A stretch of DNA of 64,000 nucleotides, taken from positions 1 through 64,000 of the forward strand of contig CAVPNY010000012.1 of the NCBI GenBank assembly GCA_963706905.1. The letters run 5' to 3'. Origin of the DNA: CAVPNY01 sp963706905 (GTDB lineage: Bacteria; Chloroflexota; Anaerolineae; Anaerolineales; UBA4823). The notes under the pieces were generated by a model. The model did no database searches. It had not been told where the DNA came from and saw only the letters and a list, made by a program, of their open reading frames with translations. The position numbers and the translations under genes were made by a program. Positions 7,738 through 15,040 of the stretch are shown piece after piece (positions within the stretch are counted from its first letter, which is position 1; every line of letters starts with the position of its first letter).

Positions 7738-7785
7738 GCCTTCACGCGGCAGGGGCCGCAGCTTCGAACCCTGCACCGCCTACCA
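7738..7785 (+). repeat. Putative attR: degenerate copy of the tRNA-Val 3' part
   Basis: The bases match 2036-2083 at 44 of 48 positions, including the TTCGAACC T-loop and a TACCA end where the tRNA has CACCA. No 5' half of a tRNA precedes it. It is followed within 10 bases by a terminator hairpin (7795-7819), as expected if this was the original 3' end and terminator of the tRNA gene before island insertion. Confidence 0.65.
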
Positions 7786-8701
7786 AGCATCGGTCCCCGC
7801 AAGTCATTGATTTGCGGGGATCCTTGCTTTTCGATCGTTTCCCACGAGAGCCCTTCTTGGCAGGTCGGCGCGACCCCTTCGAGGGATTGCGCCATGTTCG
7901 CGTCGATGGGCCTTGCATCGATCGCCGCGAGGCGTCGGCCGGAGCTCATGATCATGACCCGCATCAGAAGACGCACCCAATGGCGCCTCGTCCTCGAGGG
8001 CGCCCGCGGCAGGCCAGGTCGTTGACCGCCGTGATGCGGACCGCAACCGTGCGGGGGCCTGCTCATTCGACATGAACGAGATGGCCGGACAGCTCGGCCG
8101 CAGGACGATACCGGCAGATTGCCGCTCCTTGCGCCCTGGATCCACGTGCTGACCTCGCTGCAGAGGCGACGGTGCCGCGCGACGATTGGTGGATGAAGGC
8201 GACCGCGGTGGCCCACGACCCGCCCGCGGTCGGGCCGATGCACGCCAATCTGCAGTTGCCGGGCACGGCCATCCTCTCGGATGCGCCGAGTCTGGGCGTT
8301 GGCAAGGACGCCTATACGGCGGCGCGGGTGGTCTTCGGACTTCAACGTTGATGGCGGCCGGTAGATCGTTGTCTGGATATCGCCAGCCTTCAGGCTGCCA
8401 CGGCAGGCCAGGAAGCACTCGGGCCAGGTCGGCCACCCGGTGGCCGTCGCCTCCACGGGCAGCCCTGGTGCGCCGACGGCCGACCCGGCAGGTGAACGTG
8501 CGACGACATCGGCCAACGCCGCCATGGTGTGGAGGAGGTCGGGCCTATCGACCGGGAGCCGACACGAGCCACAGCGGCGGACACCGGGACACCCATCGAC
8601 GGCAATCTGCCGGGCTCTTGACCGCGCTCAACGCGCGGTAGTCGTCGGGGCCCATCATTCCCGCGGGGGAGTGTTGAACTGCACCAGATGACAACCCAGC
8701 G
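7786..8701. other. No intact gene; probable gene remnants
   Basis: After the hairpin at 7795-7819 there is no frame with start, ribosome-binding site and family motifs. A plus-strand frame ending at the TGA at 8349-8351 is protein-like over its last 65 or so codons (for example PRDDWWMKATAVAH and SLGVGKDAYTAARVVFG) but has no proper start, so a decayed gene is likely. The remainder shows mixed, weak coding signals. Confidence 0.45.
7795..7833 (+). terminator. Rho-independent-type terminator beyond the attR repeat
   Basis: CCCCGCAA (7795-7802) pairs with TTGCGGGG (7812-7819) around a 9-base loop, and the T-rich tail TCCTTGCTTTT follows. Its place just after the tRNA-like repeat suggests that it was the native tRNA-Val terminator. 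Confidence 0.7.
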
Positions 8702-10480
8702 ATGAGCAGCACCCAAAGCCGCGCACCACGCATCGAGCGCATCATCAAGCAGCGCGAGGCGCTGGTACCCGCACCAAACTTGGTGGACCATGCGGCGACC
8801 TGCAGCACGTTCCGCTGGGATGAAGCAGCCAGGGGACTCGATGGGCTGCCCGCTGGCGGGCTGAACATCGCCTACGAAGCCGTCGACCGCCACTTGGTCC
8901 ACGGCCGTGGCAGTCGCACGGCGATCCGCTGGTTGGGCAAGGGCGGCGAGCGACGCGACTTGAGCTATGCCGACTTGGCGGCCGCGACGAACCGCTTCGC
9001 CAATGCACTGTGCGGACTGGGCGTGCAGCCCGGCGAGCGGGTCTTCGTGCTGATGGGTCGGCTGCCCGAGTTGTACGTGGCCGTGCTCGGCGCGCTAAAG
9101 GCGCGTTGCGTGGTATCGCCGCTGTTCTCGGCCTTCGGGCCGGAGCCGATCGCCACGCGGGCCGAGATGGGTGATGCGCGCGTGTTGGTGACCACGCCCG
9201 AGTTGCACCGGCGCAAGCTCCAGGGCTTGAGCCAGCGGCTGCCGGGCCTGAAGCATGTGCTCGTGGTTGGCGAGGCGGCTGCGCCCGACACGCTGCGTTG
9301 GGCCGAGGTCGTCGACGCGGCGTCGGCCGACTACAGCATCGGCGCCACCGATCCCGAATCGATGAGCCTGCTGCATTTCACCAGCGGCACCACCGGGCGG
9401 CCCAAGGGGGCGATCCATGTGCATGCCGCGGTGCTGGCCCACCTGGTGACCGGCCGCTACGCGCTCGACCTGCATGACGACGATGTGTTCTGGTGCACCG
9501 CCGACCCCGGCTGGGTCACCGGCACCAGCTACGGCATCATCGCGCCGCTGGCCAACGGCGTGACCAACGTCGTTGTCGAGGCCGAGTTCGATGCACCGAC
9601 CTGGTACAGCGTGCTCGAGCGCGAGCGCGTGACCGTCTGGTACACCGCGCCGACGGCCATCCGCATGATGATGAAGCTTGGCAGCGGGGCGCTGGCCGGG
9701 CGCGACCTGTCGGCGCTGCGTTTCATGGCCAGTGTCGGCGAGCCGCTGAACCCGGAGGGCGTGGTCTGGGGACAGCGCGCCTTTGGTCTGCCCTTCCACG
9801 ACAACTGGTGGCAGACCGAGACGGGCGGCATCATGGTCGCCAACTACGCGGCGATGGACATCAAGCCCGGCTCGATGGGCAAGCCGCTGCCGGGCATCAC
9901 CGCGGCGATCGTGCGCCGCGCCGGCAACGCGCTGCAACTTGTGGACGATCCGATGGTCGAGGGCGAACTGGCGCTGAAGGCGCCGTGGCCGTCGATGATG
10001 CGCGGCTACCTGCACGAAGAGGAGCGCTACCGCAAGTGCTTCGTCGATGGCTGGTACCTCAGCGGCGATCTGGCCAAGCGCGATGCCGACGGCTACTACT
10101 GGTTCGTCGGCCGGGCCGACGACGTCATCAAGTCGGCCGGCCACCTGATCGGCCCTTTCGAGGTGGAGAGCGCGCTGCTCGAGCATCCGGCGGTGGCCGA
10201 GGCCGGTGTCATCGGCATCCCCGACCCGACGGTGGGCGAGGTGGTCAAGGCCTTCGTCGCACTGAAGCCCGGCTTCGAGCCTAGCGAGGCGCTGAACCGC
10301 GAACTGATCGGCCACGGCCGCAAGCGGCTCGGTGCCGCGGTCGCGCCGAAGGCCATCGACTTTCGCAGCAACCTGCCCAAGACGCGGAGCGGCAAGATCA
10401 TGCGCCGCCTGCTGAAGGCGCGCGAACTCGGGCTGCCAGAGGGCGACCTGTCCACGCTCGAATCCGACGAACAGAAGTGA
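8702..10480 (+). CDS. Acetyl-CoA synthetase-like AMP-forming acyl-CoA ligase
   Basis: This ANL-superfamily enzyme activates a carboxylic acid to an acyl-AMP and then to acyl-CoA. The 592-residue product has the P-loop FTSGTTGRPKG near residue 230, the DNWWQTETGG motif typical of acetyl-CoA synthetases, GWYLSGDLAKRD near residue 450, and the catalytic lysine motif SGKIMRR near residue 565. It resembles the shorter AcsA type more than the enterobacterial Acs. It leads a run of five genes, only 7 bases ahead of the E1-alpha gene, so it probably supplies or recycles acyl-CoA for the same pathway. Acetate or a short branched acid is the likely substrate. Confidence 0.88.
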   Translation: MSSTQSRAPRIERIIKQREALVPAPNLVDHAATCSTFRWDEAARGLDGLPAGGLNIAYEAVDRHLVHGRGSRTAIRWLGKGGERRDLSYADLAAATNRFANALCGLGVQPGERVFVLMGRLPELYVAVLGALKARCVVSPLFSAFGPEPIATRAEMGDARVLVTTPELHRRKLQGLSQRLPGLKHVLVVGEAAAPDTLRWAEVVDAASADYSIGATDPESMSLLHFTSGTTGRPKGAIHVHAAVLAHLVTGRYALDLHDDDVFWCTADPGWVTGTSYGIIAPLANGVTNVVVEAEFDAPTWYSVLERERVTVWYTAPTAIRMMMKLGSGALAGRDLSALRFMASVGEPLNPEGVVWGQRAFGLPFHDNWWQTETGGIMVANYAAMDIKPGSMGKPLPGITAAIVRRAGNALQLVDDPMVEGELALKAPWPSMMRGYLHEEERYRKCFVDGWYLSGDLAKRDADGYYWFVGRADDVIKSAGHLIGPFEVESALLEHPAVAEAGVIGIPDPTVGEVVKAFVALKPGFEPSEALNRELIGHGRKRLGAAVAPKAIDFRSNLPKTRSGKIMRRLLKARELGLPEGDLSTLESDEQK

Positions 10481-10487
10481 GCCTGCC

Positions 10488-11489
10488 GTGACCGCGAAGA
10501 TTCACCTCGACCGTGCCCACCTGCAGCACCTGTGGCGGCAGATGCTGCGCATCCGTCGGTTCGAGGCCAAGTGCGTCGAGTTGTACCAGGCGCAGAAGAT
10601 CCGTGGTTTCCTGCATCTGTACGACGGCGAGGAAGCGGTGGCGGTCGGCGTCGCCAGCGCGCTCGACCCGGGCCGCGACGCGGTGGTGGCGACCTACCGC
10701 GAGCATGGTCAGGCGCTGGCCTGGGGCGTGCCGATGGCGCCGCTGATGGCCGAGATGCTGGGCAAGCTCGAGGGCTGCTGCCGCGGCCGCGGCGGCTCGA
10801 TGCACCTGTTCGATCGCAGCCGCCGCTTCTACGGCGGCAATGCCATCGTCGGCGGCGGGTTGCCTCTGGCTGCCGGCATCGCGTTGGCCGACCAGCGGCT
10901 CGGTCGCGGCGCCGTCACCGCCTGCTTCTTCGGCGAGGGCGCGGTCGGCGAAGGTGCGTTCCACGAGACGCTGAACCTGGCCGAGTTGTGGAAGCTGCCG
11001 TTGCTGTTCGTGTGCGAGAACAACCTGTACGCGATGGGCGTGCCGCTGGCCGACAGCGAGGTGGAGACCGACATCTGGCGCAAGGCCAAGGCCTACCGCA
11101 TGCCGGCCGAGCAGGTCGACGGCATGGATCCGGTGGCGGTGGAGGCGACGACGCGGCGCGCCGTCGAGCAGGTGCGTGCCGGCGGCGGGCCGTACTTCCT
11201 GGAGCTTCGCACCTATCGCTTCCGTGCGCATTCGATGTTCGACACCCAGGCCTATCGCACGCGCGACGAGATCGAAGACTGGAAGCAACTCGATCCGCTC
11301 GAGCGGCTGCGCGCCTGGATGGGGGCCAACCACGCCCTCAATGAGTCCGAGGCGGCGGCGATCGAGGCCGAGGTCGCCAGCGAGATCGACGCGGCCGTGG
11401 CCTTCGCCGAGGCCGGCACGCTGGAGCCGTACGACGAGTTGGAGCGCTTTGTGCTGATGGACGCGGTCGTGCAGGAGCTGCCCGCATGA
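10488..11489 (+). CDS. pdhA: 2-oxoacid (pyruvate-type) dehydrogenase E1 alpha subunit
   Basis: E1 alpha binds thiamine diphosphate and, with E1 beta, decarboxylates pyruvate or a related 2-oxoacid. The 333-residue protein carries the TPP/Mg motif GEGAVGEGAFHETLNLA ending in CENN (residues about 149-180), the RGGSMH segment, and the phosphorylation-loop-like YRFRAHSMFD. It starts at GTG 10488 and overlaps the E1-beta start by four bases (ATGA). It is the heterodimeric E1 type used by PDH, acetoin and branched-chain complexes; exact substrate choice cannot be read from sequence alone. Confidence 0.9.
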   Translation: MTAKIHLDRAHLQHLWRQMLRIRRFEAKCVELYQAQKIRGFLHLYDGEEAVAVGVASALDPGRDAVVATYREHGQALAWGVPMAPLMAEMLGKLEGCCRGRGGSMHLFDRSRRFYGGNAIVGGGLPLAAGIALADQRLGRGAVTACFFGEGAVGEGAFHETLNLAELWKLPLLFVCENNLYAMGVPLADSEVETDIWRKAKAYRMPAEQVDGMDPVAVEATTRRAVEQVRAGGGPYFLELRTYRFRAHSMFDTQAYRTRDEIEDWKQLDPLERLRAWMGANHALNESEAAAIEAEVASEIDAAVAFAEAGTLEPYDELERFVLMDAVVQELPA

Positions 11490-12478
11490 ACACGCCGCAA
11501 CGCTTGACTTATCGCGAGGCCTGCAAGCAGGCGCTCCGCGACGCGCTCGCTGCCGACCCGCGCACCTTCGTGATGGGCGAAGACGTCGGCAAGTACGGCG
11601 GCTGCTACGCGGTGACCAAGGGTCTGCTCGAGGAGTTCGGGCCGCGGCGCATCGTCGACACGCCGCTGGCCGAGAACGGCTTCACCGGGATGGGCATCGG
11701 CGCCGCGATGGCCGGCCTGCGGCCAATCGTCGAGATCATGACCTGCAACTTCAGCCTGCTGGCGCTGGACCAGATCATGAACAACGCGGCCACGCTGTCG
11801 CACATGACGGGAGGGCAGTTCGCCGTGCCGCTGGTGATCCGCATGGCCACTGGCGGCGGGCGGCAGTTGGCGGCGCAGCATTCGCACAGCCTGGAAGGCT
11901 GGTATGCGCACATCCCGGGGCTGAAGGTCGCGGTGCCGGGCACGGTGGAGGATGCGCGCCACATGCTGGCCGCGGCGCTGGCCGACCCGAACCCGGTGCT
12001 GATCTTCGAACATGTGGTGCTGTACAACGTCGAGGGCGAGCTCGACCCGGCGGTTCGCGCGGTCGACCTCGAGCATGCCAAGCTGCGCCGGGCGGGGCGC
12101 GACGTCACGCTGGTCACCTATGGCAACAGCCTGCCGAAGTGCCTGCAGTCTGCTGAGCGGCTGGCCGCGGATGGCATCGAGGCCGAGGTCATCGACCTGC
12201 GCATGCTGCGGCCGCTGGACATGCCCACAGTGTTCGAATCGTTGCGCCGCACGCGGCGCCTGGTTGTCGCGGACGAAGGCTGGAGGAGCGGCTCGATCTC
12301 CGCCGAGATCGCCGCGCGCGTGGCCGAGGAGGCGCTGTACGAGCTCGATGCACCGGTGGGCCGCGTCTGCAGCCGCGAGGTGCCGGTGCCCTACGCGGCG
12401 CACATGGAAGAGCTGACGCTGCCCAGCGTCGAGCGCATCGTCGACGCGGTGCGCGCCATCGTGCCCAAACGGGGTTGA
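11486..12478 (+). CDS. pdhB: 2-oxoacid (pyruvate-type) dehydrogenase E1 beta subunit
   Basis: The 330-residue product matches the transketolase-like beta subunit: MGEDVGKYGG near the start, RIVDTPLAENGFTGMGIGAA carrying the conserved active-site Glu, and a C-terminal transketolase domain with EAEVIDLRMLRPLD and a VVADEGWRSGS segment. It completes the E1 heterotetramer with the upstream alpha subunit; the two reading frames overlap by four bases, which usually means coupled translation. The downstream E2 gene starts within 6 bases. Confidence 0.92.
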   Translation: MNTPQRLTYREACKQALRDALAADPRTFVMGEDVGKYGGCYAVTKGLLEEFGPRRIVDTPLAENGFTGMGIGAAMAGLRPIVEIMTCNFSLLALDQIMNNAATLSHMTGGQFAVPLVIRMATGGGRQLAAQHSHSLEGWYAHIPGLKVAVPGTVEDARHMLAAALADPNPVLIFEHVVLYNVEGELDPAVRAVDLEHAKLRRAGRDVTLVTYGNSLPKCLQSAERLAADGIEAEVIDLRMLRPLDMPTVFESLRRTRRLVVADEGWRSGSISAEIAARVAEEALYELDAPVGRVCSREVPVPYAAHMEELTLPSVERIVDAVRAIVPKRG

Positions 12479-12483
12479 GCGCG

Positions 12484-13614
12484 ATGGCCGACTTCACGAT
12501 GCCGGCGCTGGGCGCCGACATGGAGACCGGCAAGGTCGTCGAATGGCTGGTCAAGCCGGGCGACCGGATCAAGTCCGGCGCCGTCGTCGCCGTCGTCGAG
12601 ACGCACAAGGGTGCGATCGACGTCGAGTGCTTTCTCGACGGTGTGATCGACGAACTCGCGCCGATCGGCGTCGACCTGCCGGTGGGCGCTGTGCTGGCGC
12701 AGGTGCGTTCGCCCGTCGACGCACCTGCGGCCAGGCCCGCCGCCGCCACGGCGGTGTCTGCCACCCCGGCACGCCGCGCAAAGGCCAGCCCGGCTGCGCG
12801 ACGGAGCGCGGCCGAGCGCGGCATCGATGTCGACCTGCTGAACGGCACCGGCGCCGACGGCGCGGTCACGCTCGCCGATGTCGAGCTGGCCGCCGCACGG
12901 CCGTCGGTCGCAGCGGCCGCGCCGGCGCGTGCCACGCGCAGCGTCTTCGACCCGGCGCAGATGCGGCAGGCGATCGCCGTGGCAATGGGGCGCTCGAAGC
13001 GCGAGATTCCGCATTACTACCTGGCCGAGCCGGTGCCGATGCGCCGCGCCCTCGACTGGCTGCGCGACGCGAATGCGCAGCGTCCGGTCAACGAGCGGCT
13101 GCTGCCGGCGGCGTTGATGCTGAAGGCGGTGGCGCTGGCGCTGCAGGACTTCCCTGAACTGAACGGCGTGTACGAAGGGGGTGTCTTCCGCGCGTCGGCT
13201 GCCGTGCACGTGGGTGTTGCGGTCTCGCTGCGCGGCGGCGGGCTGATCGCACCGGCACTGCACGACGTCGCCGACAAGCCGCTGGACCTGGTGATGCGCG
13301 AACTGGCGGACCTGGTGCGGCGCTGCCGCGCCGGTGGCCTGCGCAGCTCGGAGCTGGCGGATCCGACGGTCACCGTCAGCAATCTCGGCGACCAGGGCGT
13401 CGAGGCGGTGTTCGGCGTGATCTACCCTCCGCAAGTGGCACTCGTCGGCTTCGGCGGCATCGCCGAGCGTCCCTGGGTCGACAAGAGTGGGGTCGTCGCA
13501 ATGCCGGCGCTGACCGCGACGCTGTGCGCCGACCATCGCGTCAGCGACGGCCACCGCGGGGCGCTGTTCATGGCGCGGCTGCGCGATCAACTGCAGCGAC
13601 CCGAAGCGCTGTAA
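12484..13614 (+). CDS. pdhC: Dihydrolipoamide acyltransferase (E2) of the 2-oxoacid dehydrogenase
   Basis: E2 accepts the acyl group from E1 on its lipoyl arm and passes it to CoA. The 376-residue protein has one N-terminal lipoyl domain with the modified lysine in VVETHKGAIDVE (residue about 41, where ETDKA is more usual), an Ala/Pro linker, a peripheral-subunit-binding domain (SPAARRSAAERGIDVD) and a catalytic CAT-like domain ending in the active-site motif DHRVSDG near residue 350. The ATG at 12484 is preferred over an in-frame TTG at 12475. No E3 (lipoamide dehydrogenase) gene follows, so E3 must come from elsewhere. Confidence 0.9.
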   Translation: MADFTMPALGADMETGKVVEWLVKPGDRIKSGAVVAVVETHKGAIDVECFLDGVIDELAPIGVDLPVGAVLAQVRSPVDAPAARPAAATAVSATPARRAKASPAARRSAAERGIDVDLLNGTGADGAVTLADVELAAARPSVAAAAPARATRSVFDPAQMRQAIAVAMGRSKREIPHYYLAEPVPMRRALDWLRDANAQRPVNERLLPAALMLKAVALALQDFPELNGVYEGGVFRASAAVHVGVAVSLRGGGLIAPALHDVADKPLDLVMRELADLVRRCRAGGLRSSELADPTVTVSNLGDQGVEAVFGVIYPPQVALVGFGGIAERPWVDKSGVVAMPALTATLCADHRVSDGHRGALFMARLRDQLQRPEAL

Positions 13615-13629
13615 GCAGAGGAAGCGAGC

Positions 13630-13875
13630 GTGAATGCCAATCAAATCCGTGCCGGCGTGGTGGCCGCGATCCAGGACGTTGCACCCGAAGTCGACGCCGG
13701 AGATCTGGTCGACGAGCGGCCGCTGCGCGACCAGGTGGACCTGGACTCGATGGACTGGCTGAACGTGATCATCGGCTTTCACGAGCGCTTCGGCATCCAG
13801 ATCCCGGAGACCGACTATGCCCGGCTGGGTACGCTGAACGACATCGTGGCCTACCTTGGTGGCCGCTTGCCCTGA
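13630..13875 (+). CDS. Acyl carrier protein in the dehydrogenase operon
   Basis: The 81-residue acidic protein has the ACP four-helix pattern with the phosphopantetheine attachment serine in DLDSMDW (Ser about 40) and a third-helix FGIQIPETDY. It starts at GTG 13630, preceded by GAGGAAG, 15 bases after the E2 stop, so it belongs to the same operon. Unlike housekeeping AcpP it lacks the DSL core (DSM here) and is not near fab genes, which points to a dedicated carrier for an acyl group handled by this E1/E2 set. What loads and unloads it is not visible here. Confidence 0.88.
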   Translation: MNANQIRAGVVAAIQDVAPEVDAGDLVDERPLRDQVDLDSMDWLNVIIGFHERFGIQIPETDYARLGTLNDIVAYLGGRLP

Positions 13876-14532
13876 CGAATGTTCGACAGGTCATTGGCCA
13901 GATGCGGTCGGTTGGGTCACGAGAGGGGCATCGCCGAGCCGCGAGCGGTGTGGGCACTTGGTCCGTCCGACGCCCCACAGGACTGCCCGAATGGCCGGCC
14001 TTCGCCACATGCAGATGTCGCAGGACCTCGCTCGACTTGCTGGAATGCGCGCATCGGACGCAGGCCCCCGGCAGGGCATTCGGTTGGGGCCGGTTCTGCG
14101 GCCCTACCAGGCGCAGCATCACGCCCGTCTGCCCGTTCGGCCGCCCAGGTCAAGGTGCGGGGCAAGCACAAGGATCAAGTGCCCGGACTGAAGCGCCTAC
14201 GAAGGACCGCACTGAGCGAGAGCGACTGCGCTGAAACCGCATGATCTGGCGCGAAATACGCCATTGCATTCAGTGTGCGCAATGCACGATGCGCCTCGCC
14301 GGCTAGCCTTATTCGCAGATGTGACGGTATCGATCGCTGGGAGAGTCGATGAATAGGTGAGGGATTCCCTCTACGGAGGGTAGTCTGTGACGTTGCGACG
14401 TTGCGGTGGATGAAGGCGTCCTCAGACTGGTGTTGCGCGTTGGCGCGAGGCCGGGGGCCTTCAGGGGGCCCGCCATGGCAGACGCTGTGGCGGGCCTTCT
14501 TCTTCCTGTCGCACAGCGCCCGCCGGTTGGGC
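13876..14532. other. Intergenic stretch with a terminator-like hairpin; no protein gene recognised
   Basis: These 657 bases lie between the acyl carrier protein gene and the minus-strand host-attachment gene. No frame has steady coding bias or motifs. A strong hairpin with a T-rich plus-strand tail at 14467-14506 is listed separately; it stands almost 600 bases from the nearest plus-strand gene end. Confidence 0.5.
14467..14506 (+). terminator. Strong terminator-like hairpin without an obvious upstream gene
   Basis: GGCCCGCCA (14467-14475) pairs perfectly with TGGCGGGCC (14488-14496) around a 12-base loop, and TTCTTCTTCC follows on the plus strand. The other strand lacks a T-rich tail, so it does not look like a terminator for the minus-strand gene ending at 14533. 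It may end a long operon transcript or an unannotated small RNA. Confidence 0.6.
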
Positions 14533-15012
14533 TCAACCCGTGCTTATGCTTCCAAGCGCCTGCGTCACGCGGCGCTCCAGTTCCGCGCCTTTGTACGCGC
14601 TCAGGTCAAGCGCGACTGCTTGGCGCAAGCGCTTCTGCGCGGCCGGCCCCAGTTGGGCGCGCAAGTCGCCCAGAAAGGCTGCCGACGCGATCAACGCCAG
14701 CGCCGGGTAATGCTGCGCCAGCGCCGCCTCTTCCAGAAAGGCGGCCAGCTCCCGGGCGAAGGCGGCATGTTCCTTGTCGTGCACGTCGGTGTGCGGGGCG
14801 AACTGGGTGCTGGCCGTGCTCTTGTGCACCTTGCCGCCGCGGTCATGCTCCAGCGCCGCGCCCTTCAAGCGGCTTGCGGGGTGGACGAAGCTGCGCTCCT
14901 CGCGCATGGCGCCATTGTCGGCGTCGCGCACGAAGCAGCGTGCGCGCGCCGCATTGGCGATCAGCACCCAGTCGAGTGCCGGACCGGGCGGGACGGTGTG
15001 GGTCTTGGCCAT
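14533..15012 (-). CDS. Host-attachment (PF10116)/baeRF-like protein
   Basis: The 159-residue protein shows the pattern of the proteobacterial 'host attachment' family: WVLIANAARARCFVRD at the start, a central HKSTASTQFAPHTDVHDKEHAAFARELAAFL helix region and a C-terminal LRAQLGPAAQKRL...DLSAYKGAELE segment. The family name comes from Agrobacterium work; structurally it is related to the eRF1-like baeRF proteins, so a ribosome- or tRNA-linked role is also discussed. It is predicted cytoplasmic. The ATG at 15012 has a GAGGAC site; it lies 28 bases downstream of lon on the same strand and may be co-transcribed. Confidence 0.85.
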   Translation of the reverse strand: MAKTHTVPPGPALDWVLIANAARARCFVRDADNGAMREERSFVHPASRLKGAALEHDRGGKVHKSTASTQFAPHTDVHDKEHAAFARELAAFLEEAALAQHYPALALIASAAFLGDLRAQLGPAAQKRLRQAVALDLSAYKGAELERRVTQALGSISTG

Positions 15013-15040
15013 GGTTTGTCCTCGTTTGGCACGTTGGCCG

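Larger units (their letters stand above)
2036..7785. mobile_element. Putative tRNA-Val-integrated genomic island, about 5.7 kb
   Basis: The segment lies between the direct repeats at 2036-2083 and 7738-7785. It carries accessory-type genes (PEP-CTERM mini-protein, exported hydrolase, orphan Hcp with TPR-methyltransferase, GH19 enzyme) and an IS110-family fragment. No integrase gene is visible, and the repeat has four mismatches, so the element looks old and no longer mobile. An independent tRNA fragment unrelated to integration is the main alternative. Confidence 0.55.

Noticed and set aside
7738..7785. A second tRNA gene
   Set aside because: Only the 3' part matches; no acceptor 5' strand, D-arm or anticodon stem 5' side is present, so it cannot fold into a tRNA.
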